A stretch of 13,352 nt of DNA from Deltaproteobacteria bacterium (GTDB lineage: Bacteria; Desulfobacterota; Desulfobacteria; C00003060), in NCBI GenBank assembly GCA_030667105.1, contig DAOUWN010000019.1, positions 1 to 13,352 of the forward strand, read 5' to 3'. The notes beneath the pieces were generated by a model. The model ran no database searches and was not told the DNA's origin. It worked only from the letters and a program-made list of their open reading frames with translations. The position numbers and the translations under genes were made by a program. Shown here piece by piece: positions 6,916 through 13,352 of this stretch (its first letter is position 1; each line of letters starts with the position of its first letter).

Positions 6916-8126
6916 TCTTGTTCCTTGGGCTGATCGGAGAGACGCTGAAATACCGAATCCAGGCACGCAATTAGCGCGTCAATATCTTTTTCCTGAATGA
7001 TCAGCGGCGGGATGAATCGCAAGACATGCCCCTGGGCGCAGTTAATCAGAAAACCCCGTTCCATACAGCTCTTGACGACAGGCATGCCGTCGCAGGTAAG
7101 ATCCGCGCCAATCAAGAGCCCCTCTCCTCGAACTTCACGGATAAAGGCGTATCTGGCTTTAAGGCTCAGGAGTTGATCCTTGAAATATTGGCCAACCCCT
7201 TGACAGTTTTCAAGGACACCTTCATTCAGAAGCGCCTTGGCTACCTCAATGGCTGCAGTGGCAACCAAGGGCGTTCCACCAAAGGTCGAGGCATGAGCCC
7301 CCGGAGTAAAGGCCTTCGCCACGTCCTCTTTGGCCAGCATTGCCCCCATGGGAAGCCCGTTGGCTAAGGCTTTCGCCAGGGTCATAATGTCGGGTGTCAG
7401 GGCAAAGCGCTCATAGGCGAAGAGCTTTCCGGTCCGCCCCATGCCGGTTTGTACTTCATCAAAGATGAGGAGCAGGCCTTCTCTGTCACAAAGCTCGCGC
7501 AGTCCTTCCAGATACCCCTGGACAGGGCACTTGACCCCACCTTCTCCCTGGATGGGTTCCAGCATGACCGCACATGTCTCCCTGGAAACAGCGTTCCGGA
7601 CAGCCTCAAGATCGTTAAAGGGGACAATGTCAAACCCATCCGGAAGGGGTTCAAAGCCCTTCTTGATCTTGGCCTGACCAGTGGCCGCAAGAGTTGCCAT
7701 GGTTCGACCATGAAAGGAGTCTTCCATGGTTATGATCCTGAACCGTTGAGGGGCTCCGCTGTCATGGAAATACTTCCGTGTCAGCTTGATGGCTGCTTCA
7801 TTTGCCTCAGCGCCGCTGTTGCAGAAAAAAACCCTGTCGGCAAAGGAATGTTCAACCAGCCATTCGGCCAACTCGGTTTGCGGCTCAGTGTAGTACAGGT
7901 TTGAAACATGCACTAAACGACGCGCCTGCTCTGCCACGGCCTTGGCAATTCCTTCATGGGCATGCCCCAGATTGCACACTGCAATGCCGGCAACAAAGTC
8001 GGTATAGGTGCGACCTTCTATATCTCTAAGCATGCATCCCTTGCCCTCTGTGAGCACAACAGGAAACCGGCTGTAGGTAGCTGCAATGGCGCGGTCTGCT
8101 CTCTTTATGGTTTGGTCACTTGTCAT
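6912..8126 (-). CDS. argD: Acetylornithine aminotransferase
   Basis: ArgD is a class III PLP aminotransferase that converts N-acetylglutamate semialdehyde to N-acetylornithine using glutamate. Homologues often also act on N-succinyl-DAP semialdehyde; with dapL present that side activity may not be needed. The product is 404 residues from the ATG at 8126. It shows FVAGIAVCNLGHAH, NSGAEANE (103-110) for phosphate binding, SFHGRT, the PLP-ring aspartate Asp223 in FDEVQTG, and the Schiff-base lysine Lys252 in TLAKALANGLPMGAM. The frame is open to 8222, but the extra 32 residues cross a GC-rich hairpin and do not resemble the family, so I excluded them. No clear ribosome site precedes the ATG, which lies in a repeat, so the start is less certain than the rest. 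Confidence 0.94.
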   Translation of the reverse strand: MTSDQTIKRADRAIAATYSRFPVVLTEGKGCMLRDIEGRTYTDFVAGIAVCNLGHAHEGIAKAVAEQARRLVHVSNLYYTEPQTELAEWLVEHSFADRVFFCNSGAEANEAAIKLTRKYFHDSGAPQRFRIITMEDSFHGRTMATLAATGQAKIKKGFEPLPDGFDIVPFNDLEAVRNAVSRETCAVMLEPIQGEGGVKCPVQGYLEGLRELCDREGLLLIFDEVQTGMGRTGKLFAYERFALTPDIMTLAKALANGLPMGAMLAKEDVAKAFTPGAHASTFGGTPLVATAAIEVAKALLNEGVLENCQGVGQYFKDQLLSLKARYAFIREVRGEGLLIGADLTCDGMPVVKSCMERGFLINCAQGHVLRFIPPLIIQEKDIDALIACLDSVFQRLSDQPKEQE

Positions 8127-8139
8127 TGGTACAAACAAT
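8122..8139. repeat. 18-nt direct repeat, copy 2 (overlaps argD start)
   Basis: Identical to 353-370 and in the same orientation. The argD ATG (8126-8124) lies inside it. On the minus strand it continues as heptamers ACCAATG, ACAAGTG, ACCAAAC, so the first argD codons are written in the spacer repeat. Confidence 0.8.
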
Positions 8140-8176
8140 GATGCCCGATACCTGATATTCTCCATTGACACTCGGT

Positions 8177-8205
8177 ACCCGCCTGCCAAGCCCCGGCGGG
8201 CAGGT
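8177..8205. repeat. GC-rich REP-like hairpin in the argB-argD spacer
   Basis: ACCCGCCTGCC, loop AAGCCCC, GGCGGGCAGGT: an 11-position stem with nine Watson-Crick pairs. On the minus strand it also has one G-T wobble and one mismatch. No T tract follows on the minus strand, so it is not an intrinsic terminator. CCTGCCCGCC-type palindromes are common dispersed repeats in bacterial genomes. It could slow RNA decay or partly insulate argD from argB. Confidence 0.65.
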
Positions 8206-8259
8206 CCGGTATCAAGCGTCATGCGCTAGAGATAATGTAGCTGTTCACAACACCAATGA

Positions 8260-9135
8260 CTAACCGCGAATCTCTGTTCCTATCCCCTTGTCTGTGAAAA
8301 GCTCAAGGAGCACGGCATGGGGATTGCGACCATCGATGATGTGAACCCTTTTGACCCCTTTTTCAACGGCCTCCAAGGCGCATTGAATCTTCGGGATCAT
8401 GCCGCCGGAAACAGTCCCGTGCTTAAGGAGCTTTTGCGCTGCCTCGGCCTTCAGAGAGGACATCAGTGCTTCCTGCTCATCCATGACACCCTCAACGTCT
8501 GTGAGCAGGATCAGCTTGATCGCATTGAGGGCCACGGCAAGCTTGCTGGCCACCCAGTCGGCATTGATGTTATAGGTTTCTCCCGTCTCCCCTGTCCCGA
8601 TCGGAGCAATGACAGGAATAAAGCCGCCGGCCTCCAGGGTGTCTATGATTTTAGGATTTACGCTAACAACCTCGCCCACCATGCCGATGTCTATGATTTC
8701 AGGGGGCTTCTCTTCCACCTGTGACCGAACAAGGTGGAGCTTCCTGGCAAGAATCAGGTCCCCGTCCTTGCCACTTAAGCCCACAGCCTTGCCCCCCTGT
8801 TGACCGATTTGAGCCACGATCTCCTTATTGACCTTGCCCCCGAGCACCATTTCGACAACATCCATGGTAGGTTCATCCGTAATGCGCATGCCATCTACAA
8901 AGCGAGACCTGATCCCCATCTTGTCCAAGACCGATCCGATCTGCGGACCTCCGCCGTGGACCACTATTGGATGAAGGCCTATGTATTTCATCAGGGTGAT
9001 GTCTTGGGCAAAGTCCTCCTGAAGACGCTCATCCACCATGGCGTGGCCGCCGTATTTGATGACGATCCTCTTTCCGTAAAAACGGCGGATGTAAGGAAGG
9101 GCTTCAATCAGTATGTCGGCAATATTGCTAGTCAT
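8260..9135 (-). CDS. argB: Acetylglutamate kinase, arginine-sensitive type
   Basis: ArgB phosphorylates N-acetylglutamate with ATP, the second step of arginine synthesis, and belongs to the amino acid kinase family. The 291-residue product has KYGG (27-30), HGGGPQIG (60-67) and GGMIPKI (244-250) with the catalytic lysine near the C-terminus. About 20 residues ([19 protein letters not shown]) precede the first strand. This N-terminal helix is typical of hexameric, arginine-inhibited kinases and absent from the E. coli enzyme. The C-terminal [17 protein letters not shown] matches the effector-site region. Feedback inhibition by arginine is therefore predicted. The ATG is the last unit of a heptamer array filling the 45-nt gap after hslU, with no clear ribosome site. 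The stop is TAG, running into GGTTAGT-CATTGGT. Confidence 0.96.
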   Translation of the reverse strand: MTSNIADILIEALPYIRRFYGKRIVIKYGGHAMVDERLQEDFAQDITLMKYIGLHPIVVHGGGPQIGSVLDKMGIRSRFVDGMRITDEPTMDVVEMVLGGKVNKEIVAQIGQQGGKAVGLSGKDGDLILARKLHLVRSQVEEKPPEIIDIGMVGEVVSVNPKIIDTLEAGGFIPVIAPIGTGETGETYNINADWVASKLAVALNAIKLILLTDVEGVMDEQEALMSSLKAEAAQKLLKHGTVSGGMIPKIQCALEAVEKGVKRVHIIDGRNPHAVLLELFTDKGIGTEIRG

Positions 9136-9181
9136 CGGCCATCAGTCATTGGTGATCTATCATCGGGCATCCGGCATTGCT
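9133..9181. repeat. Seven-unit degenerate heptamer array
   Basis: Read on the plus strand the units are CATCGGC, CATCAGT, CATTGGT, GATCTAT, CATCGGG, CATCCGG, CATTGCT, a continuous 7-base period with rough consensus CATYRGK. The array fills the hslU-argB gap exactly, providing the argB ATG at one end and the last base of the hslU stop at the other. Confidence 0.75.
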
Positions 9182-10554
9182 TAGAGGATATATCGGCTCA
9201 GATCCTCATCCTCCACGATGTCTTGCAGTTTTTCATACACATACTTGGCATCAATTACTATCCGTTGTTCGGCGACATCCGGCGCATCAAACAGGATCTC
9301 ATCCAGAAGCCGTTCGATTACCGTATGGAGCCTCCTTGCCCCGATGTTTTCAGTCCTTGCATTGACCTCTGTGGCGATCTCTGCGATGGCAGAAATAGCA
9401 TCGTTTTCAAACACCAAATCTATCCCCTCGGTCTTGAGCAAGGCCCTGTACTGAAGCACGAGGGCATTCTTAGGCTCGGACAGGATCCTGACGAATTCTT
9501 CTTTGCCCAGGGATTTTAGTTCCACCCTGATCGGAAAGCGACCCTGCAGTTCCGGAACCAAGTCAGAGGGCTTGGTCGTGTGAAAGGCCCCGGAGGCAAT
9601 GAAAAGAATATGGTCTGTCTTTACCATGCCATACTTGGTGGTCACCGTGCATCCTTCAACAATGGGGAGGAGGTCGCGCTGTACTCCCTCCCTTGAAACA
9701 TCCGGCCCGTGTCCACCCTCTCTCCCTGTGATCTTGTCGATCTCATCAAGAAAGATAATGCCGGTCTGTTCAACCTTTGTGATTGCCTGCTTGACCACCT
9801 TGTCCATGTCCACCAGTCGTTGAGCTTCCTCCTGCGTGAGAATCTCAATGGCTTCCGGAACCTTTTCTTTCCGTTTTTTTGTTCTTTTCGGAAACATACC
9901 GCCAAGCATGTCCTTAAAATTAATATCCATCTCCTCAAGCCCAGCGCTGGAAAATATTTCCACTACAGGCATGGCCCGTTCAGCCACTTCAAGATCCACA
10001 TAACGATTGTCAAGCTTGCCGTCATGTAACATTTTTCGGATTTTTTCGCGGGTTGACACAGGCTCTGTGGCGTCTTTCCTGACCAACTCCAAGGTCTTCT
10101 CTTCGCTTTCAATCTCCTCAGTGGACTTGGAGGCCTTTTTCGGCGGGAGAAGGATGTCGAGCATTCGTTCCTCGGCGATGGCTTGAGCCGTTACCTTGAC
10201 CGCTTCTCGCTCGTCAGATTTTACCATATTGACGGCTAGCTCTGTCAGATCGCGAATCATGGACTCCACATCGCGACCCACATATCCCACCTCGGTAAAC
10301 TTGGAGGCCTCAATTTTCAAAAAAGGCGAATCAGCCAAGCGCGCCAAACGTCTTGCAATCTCGGTCTTACCAACGCCTGTGGGACCGATAAGGATGATAT
10401 TTTTTGGGGCTATCTCATCACGCAAGTCCTCGGGAACCTGCTGGCGCCGCCATCGATTCCTAAGGGCAATGGCCACAGATCGCTTAGCATCCTTCTGGCT
10501 TATGATGTACTTGTCTAGCGCTGCTACTATCTCCCGTGGCGTAAGTTTTTTCAT
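9181..10554 (-). CDS. hslU: ATP-dependent protease ATPase subunit HslU (ClpY)
   Basis: HslU is an AAA+ unfoldase whose hexamers cap HslV and feed unfolded substrates into it. The 457-residue product has Walker A GPTGVGKT (57-64), the pore loop GYVGRD (90-95), an intermediate I domain (about 110-245) rich in charged residues, Walker [11 protein letters not shown] (from 267), the GRFPIRVEL arginine-finger region (338-346) and GARRLHTV for sensor 2 (406-413). It ends DEDLSRYIL; this extreme C-terminus inserts between HslV subunits to activate the peptidase and is intact. The ATG overlaps the hslV stop as ATGA, with GGAG nearby, so the two subunits are translationally coupled. It is followed by argB after a 45-nt repeat spacer. 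Confidence 0.97.
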   Translation of the reverse strand: MKKLTPREIVAALDKYIISQKDAKRSVAIALRNRWRRQQVPEDLRDEIAPKNIILIGPTGVGKTEIARRLARLADSPFLKIEASKFTEVGYVGRDVESMIRDLTELAVNMVKSDEREAVKVTAQAIAEERMLDILLPPKKASKSTEEIESEEKTLELVRKDATEPVSTREKIRKMLHDGKLDNRYVDLEVAERAMPVVEIFSSAGLEEMDINFKDMLGGMFPKRTKKRKEKVPEAIEILTQEEAQRLVDMDKVVKQAITKVEQTGIIFLDEIDKITGREGGHGPDVSREGVQRDLLPIVEGCTVTTKYGMVKTDHILFIASGAFHTTKPSDLVPELQGRFPIRVELKSLGKEEFVRILSEPKNALVLQYRALLKTEGIDLVFENDAISAIAEIATEVNARTENIGARRLHTVIERLLDEILFDAPDVAEQRIVIDAKYVYEKLQDIVEDEDLSRYIL

Positions 10555-11093
10555 AGATGCTCCATCGTGATATCTTCATTGGTGTAAATGCAAATGGAAG
10601 CGGCAATCTTCATGGCGGCCCCTGCAATTGATCTTGCATCCAATTCCGTGTGACGGATCAGAGCCATCGCAGCGGCTTGAGCGTAGGCCCCTCCGGAGCC
10701 GATACCCAGAATTCCTTCGTCTGGTTCAATCACGTCGCCATTTCCGGATATTAGAAATAACTGGTCAGAATCCGCGACCACGAGAACGGCTTCCAGGCGC
10801 CTCAAGTACTTGTCAGTTCTCCAGTCTTTGGCCAGTTCCACAGCCGAGCGTGTTAGATTTCCATTAAATTGCTCAAGTTTTCCCTCAAAGCGTTCAAAGA
10901 GATTCAGGGCGTCGGCCGTGGCGCCGGCAAACCCCACAAGGATCTTCTCCTTAAATAACTTGCGAACCTTCTTGGCGCGGTGTTTCATGATAGTATCCTT
11001 CAAGGTCACCTGACCGTCACCCGCCAAAGCCACGTGCCCGCCGCGCCGCACAGCCAAAATCGTTGTTCCGTGTGGACTTATTTGATTTTGCAT
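10551..11093 (-). CDS. hslV: ATP-dependent protease peptidase subunit HslV (ClpQ)
   Basis: HslV is a proteasome-like N-terminal-threonine peptidase that forms a dodecamer and degrades proteins delivered by HslU. The 180-residue product reads [26 protein letters not shown] near its start. Cleavage after Gly9 would expose Thr10 as the nucleophile. Other conserved blocks are [53 protein letters not shown] and [13 protein letters not shown]. All expected parts are present. The ATG has GGAAGATAGGA upstream and lies ten bases after the distal xerC stop. It overlaps hslU by ATGA. Confidence 0.97.
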   Translation of the reverse strand: MQNQISPHGTTILAVRRGGHVALAGDGQVTLKDTIMKHRAKKVRKLFKEKILVGFAGATADALNLFERFEGKLEQFNGNLTRSAVELAKDWRTDKYLRRLEAVLVVADSDQLFLISGNGDVIEPDEGILGIGSGGAYAQAAAMALIRHTELDARSIAGAAMKIAASICIYTNEDITMEHL

Positions 11094-11103
11094 TCCTATC
11101 TTC

Positions 11104-12003
11104 CTATCGCCTGGGGTGTGCCTTGTCGTAGACCTCCATCAGCCTGTCGATACTCACGTGGGTATATCTTTGAGTAGTAGACAAGCTCGCATGGCCTAAC
11201 AGCTATTGCACCATACGGAGATCTGTCCCGGCATCAAGCATATGGGTGGCAAAGGTGTGGCGGAGTCCGTGGGGGGTGATAGGCCGCAACAGTCCCAGTT
11301 GCCGGACTACCTTGTCAAGGAGTCGCCCGACTGAACGGGAGCTCAAACGCCCGCCCAGCCTGTTCAAAAACAAGGGCGCGCTGTCCGAGTCACACATTGT
11401 CTCTCCCCGGTTTCTCCTATCCAGATAGACCCGCATACAACGTAGCGCTTTCTTTCCCACAGGGGCGAGGCGCTCCTTGTTCCCTTTACCCAGAACCCGG
11501 ACCATCCCCCTGTCAAAGTCAACATCCTGTATGTCCATCCCCACCAGTTCACCCACTCGCAACCCTGTGGAATAGAGTGTTTCAAGGATCGCCCTGTTGC
11601 GCAGAGCAAGGACCGAATTCCCTTGGACGCCGTCCAAGAGACGAAACGCTTCATCAACAGGCAAATAATTCGGCACAGGGCGCCCACGCTTAGGCGTCAG
11701 AACCGTTTCAGCCGGGTTTTTCGTAATCAACCCCTTTTTGACCAGGAATCGAAAAAAGGATCTCAAAGCGGAAAGCTTGCGTGCGATCGTCGTTTTCTTA
11801 TGTCTCTTGTGCAAAAAGCCAAGATAAGAGCGAATCACCAGGCCATCTACCTCATGGACGTCCAGACCTGTTTCGCCCTGGAGCTTTCCGTGGAGATAGG
11901 CTGAAAACTGCTCCAGATCCTTCCGGTAGGCTCGACAGGTGTGAGGCGAAAAATCCTTTTCGACTGACAGCATTTCAACAAATGTGTCGATCCACACTGT
12001 CAT
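11104..12003 (-). pseudogene. xerC: Tyrosine recombinase XerC, interrupted by an in-frame TAG
   Basis: XerC-type recombinases resolve chromosome dimers at dif together with a partner. The reading frame runs for 266 codons to a TAG at 11205-11203, then continues in the same frame for 32 codons to a second TAG at 11106-11104. The first part has the SAM-like N-terminal domain and catalytic Arg149 (STGLRVGEL), Lys173 (LGKGNKER) and His245-Arg248 (HGLRHTF). The part after the stop reads [17 protein letters not shown] and contains the last catalytic histidine (His271) and the nucleophile Tyr280. The TAG occupies the position where relatives read Glu (VQELLGH), so one base change explains it. Terminated at TAG, the protein cannot cleave DNA. 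Read-through, sequencing error or true decay are all possible. The total of 299 codons is normal. It is followed by hslV after ten bases. Confidence 0.85.
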
Positions 12004-12072
12004 AAATATCTCAATTCACTCCATGATGGCCAAGCTGACCAGGATGGAGATGCGATTTTCTAAGAAACCTTT

Positions 12073-12100
12073 TTAATATCACAATAGGTTGATTAATCAA
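12073..12100 (-). promoter_or_regulatory. Possible sigma-70-like promoter for xerC-hslVU-arg
   Basis: On the minus strand TTGATT (12100-12095), a 16-base spacer and TATTAA (12078-12073) resemble -35 and -10 boxes, four of six matches each. The leader to the xerC ATG would be about 60 nt. The -35 box lies inside the palindrome at 12088-12101, so a repressor bound there would block it. This is a pattern match only. Confidence 0.3.
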
Positions 12101-12101
12101 C
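12088..12101. promoter_or_regulatory. 14-bp perfect palindrome, candidate operator
   Basis: GTTGATTAATCAAC is its own reverse complement. It lies in the 196-nt gap between the HAD-family gene and xerC, in an AT-rich stretch unlike the surrounding coding DNA. Such symmetry suits a dimeric regulator. No second copy was noticed in the window. Confidence 0.35.
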
Positions 12102-12199
12102 AATAAAATGGGACGATTAGGGAGAATTAAGGTAAGTTCTCAATAACCTTCATTACCCCGGCGCTTATGGCAACCGCGTTGCCCGGACTTTTTGAGAAA

Positions 12200-12772
12200 T
12201 TACGAATCAAGATCAATCAGGTCCATGATCTCAACCCAAGTGCGGACCTCCAGGAAAGGGTGGGAAGAACGATTCCACGGCTGGTGGAACAAGATGGGGG
12301 TGATATCTTGTTCGTACAGCATGAAGCAGACCTCAAGGCAGTCGTCCACAAAATACTGGATACCATGTGCTTTGAGCACGTCGGTTTTTGCCTCATGGGC
12401 GCCCGTGGCAATCACTTCAATCGGAAAGGGTGACTCAGGAAGCATTCTGTCCACCCAGCTCTTAATCGGCGCAAGCGTGGGGCGAGCTGTCACAAAAAGT
12501 AGTGGCCCTTTGCGGGCCATGTCAGAAAGCGCCTTGCTGGAACCGTCTATAGGCTCAAGCTCAGCATCACAGTCTCCTTCCAGAATGCAATTTATGATGG
12601 CGCTGATAATATCCGGATCTATGTCCAGGCACTCTTCAAGATAGTATTGGGTAATGTCACTGTACTTTATGTGGTTAATGCCGTAATTCTTGCGAGCAAT
12701 TTCCAAAAAAAGCGTCATGGTATCGGCAAACACGCCATCTATGTCAAACGCTATCTGCTCTGGGCTGATCAT
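12200..12772 (-). CDS. HAD-superfamily hydrolase, 5'(3')-nucleotidase (NT5C)-like
   Basis: The 190-residue product has the four HAD motifs: Asp10 and Asp12 in AFDIDGVFADT (nucleophile and acid/base), Thr95 in LLFVTARPT, Lys129 in HEAKTDVL, and Asp143-Asp144 in YFVDDCLEV for magnesium. The small helical cap between motifs I and II (about 20-85) and the overall size fit the NT5C-type deoxyribonucleotidase family. A phosphatase acting on a nucleotide or another small phosphate ester is inferred; the substrate is not readable from the sequence. The ATG follows the Rho-N-like gene by 12 nt with AAGAG upstream, so they are probably co-transcribed. The 196 nt after it separate it from xerC. Confidence 0.75.
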   Translation of the reverse strand: MISPEQIAFDIDGVFADTMTLFLEIARKNYGINHIKYSDITQYYLEECLDIDPDIISAIINCILEGDCDAELEPIDGSSKALSDMARKGPLLFVTARPTLAPIKSWVDRMLPESPFPIEVIATGAHEAKTDVLKAHGIQYFVDDCLEVCFMLYEQDITPILFHQPWNRSSHPFLEVRTWVEIMDLIDLDS

Positions 12773-12784
12773 TTTGGCTTGCTC

Positions 12785-13111
12785 TTATGCTGCCATCCGA
12801 GTCTTTTTCTTGAGCCGGCTGATTCGGCGTCTCATTATCTTGGCCTGTGCTTTGCCTCCGTCTTCCTTCAACTGCGCTTTGGCTGTTTTCAGATCCCGAA
12901 TCTTTTTCTTGATCTTCCGCACTGAAACGTCAGATTTCTTGATCACCTCATCAACGATTCCGCGGGCTTCCTTAATGGCAGCCAATAACTCAGGCTTGTT
13001 CATCCCGTGGACTCCTGTTATTTCCGGGATTTTTAGGGCTGTCTCCCGCAACTCCTTGGCTGTCAGTCGGTCTAGAGGTTTTTCTTTCTTTTCCATTTGC
13101 TTTTTTCCCAT
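12785..13111 (-). CDS. Small basic protein with Rho N-terminal-like domain
   Basis: The 108-residue product starts with a lysine-rich stretch (MGKKQMEKKEKP). Residues 12-50, PLDRLTAKELRETALKIPE through HGMNKPELLAAIKEAR, resemble the Rho N-terminal (SAP-like) helical module that binds nucleic acid in transcription termination factor Rho. The rest (about 53-108) is highly charged, very rich in lysine and arginine, and likely a helix or coiled coil (VRKIKKKIRDLKTAKAQL, RRRISRLKKKTR). No membrane segment or catalytic motif is seen. A nucleic-acid-binding role is inferred. I chose ATG 13111, nine bases after AAGGAG; a TTG two codons earlier is too close to that site. It lies 54 nt after the slipin gene and 12 nt before the HAD gene. 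Confidence 0.7.
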   Translation of the reverse strand: MGKKQMEKKEKPLDRLTAKELRETALKIPEITGVHGMNKPELLAAIKEARGIVDEVIKKSDVSVRKIKKKIRDLKTAKAQLKEDGGKAQAKIMRRRISRLKKKTRMAA

Positions 13112-13165
13112 AACCAAATTCTCCTTGTTTTAATATAGATGAGATCGCTTCTCCCGGGCATCCCT

Positions 13166-13352
13166 TTAGGCCTCTTCAGAGGTTTTCTTGTCGAACTGGG
13201 AGAGAAAGGGCCTGAAAAGGTCGATGGGGACAGGAAATATGGTTGTCGAATTATTCTCAGCCGAGACCTCCTTTAGTGTCTGCAGATACCGCAACTGCAA
13301 GGCCATGGGGTGAGCTTGGATGATAGCAGCAGCCTCTGCAAGCCTGCCGGCC
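13166..13352 (-). CDS. Slipin / SPFH (band 7, stomatin-like) protein, C-terminal fragment
   Basis: The last 61 residues are visible, ending at TAA. They begin [20 protein letters not shown] and continue [20 protein letters not shown], then [10 protein letters not shown]. The alanine-rich helix, the LRYLQTL stretch and the [13 protein letters not shown] motif are characteristic of the C-terminal part of bacterial slipins. These are membrane-anchored SPFH-domain proteins that oligomerise in lipid microdomains and are usually encoded beside an NfeD membrane protein. The N-terminal membrane anchor and SPFH domain lie outside the window, as would any nfeD partner. Confidence 0.85.
   Translation of the reverse strand, partial: AGRLAEAAAIIQAHPMALQLRYLQTLKEVSAENNSTTIFPVPIDLFRPFLSQFDKKTSEEA

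Noticed and set aside
6916..6966. 17-residue N-terminal extension of ArgF
   Set aside because: It would overlap argD widely; the ATG at 6915 gives the normal length, an ATGA junction and a ribosome site.
8127..8222. 32-residue N-terminal extension of ArgD
   Set aside because: It passes through a palindromic hairpin and repeat sequence and has no likeness to the family N-terminus.
9133..9181. Heptamer array as a CRISPR or phase-variable tract
   Set aside because: Units are 7 bases with no spacers, and they are too degenerate for slipped-strand switching.
8800..9519. A 239-codon open frame on the plus strand
   Set aside because: It runs antisense across argB, the heptamer spacer and hslU, both of which have full family motifs, and its translation resembles no family I recognise.
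11203..11205. TAG in xerC taken as proof of pyrrolysine decoding
   Set aside because: TAG ends dapF, argF, argB and xerC normally in this window, and no pyl gene is visible. It stays only a testable possibility.

Overview
This is an almost gap-free, single-strand block of bacterial housekeeping genes: every gene I can support lies on the minus strand, so transcription runs from high to low coordinates. DapL-type lysine synthesis, an operon order joining hslVU to arginine and lysine genes, a slipin gene, and spacers filled with CATTGGT-like heptamers together suggest an anaerobic deltaproteobacterium (Desulfobacterota, possibly Desulfobacterales). That assignment is inference from gene content and style; no rRNA or other marker is present.

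Layout in transcription order: the 3' end of a slipin/SPFH membrane protein gene (13352-13166); a small basic Rho-N-like protein (13111-12785); a HAD-fold hydrolase of the 5'-nucleotidase type (12772-12200); a 196-nt spacer with a 14-bp perfect palindrome and a possible promoter; xerC (12003-11104), interrupted by an in-frame TAG before its last catalytic residues; hslV and hslU (11093-9181), overlapping by ATGA; argB, argD, argF and argG (9135-4782); a 367-nt spacer containing a long imperfect palindrome and several hairpins; then argH, an LptM-like lipoprotein with a fibronectin III-like domain, lysA, dapF and the 5' part of dapL (4414-1).

Function: ArgB, ArgD, ArgF, ArgG and ArgH cover N-acetylglutamate phosphorylation, the transamination, and the three steps from ornithine to arginine. 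argC and the acetyl-transfer or deacetylation genes (argA/argJ/argE) are not in the window. DapL, DapF and LysA are the last three steps of lysine synthesis by the aminotransferase route: tetrahydrodipicolinate to LL-DAP, to meso-DAP, to lysine. HslV/HslU form a two-component ATP-dependent protease, and xerC next to hslVU is an arrangement also known from Bacillus (codV-clpQ-clpY).

The points most worth following are the xerC stop codon, the heptamer-repeat spacers that supply start and stop codons of neighbouring genes, the palindromic element with paired hairpins between argG and argH, and the lipoprotein that joins an LptM-like N-terminus to an Fn3-like domain with a CPGC motif. I see no CRISPR array, tRNA, rRNA, intact insertion sequence, phage gene or defence system. 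Nothing here convincingly amounts to a new multi-gene system.
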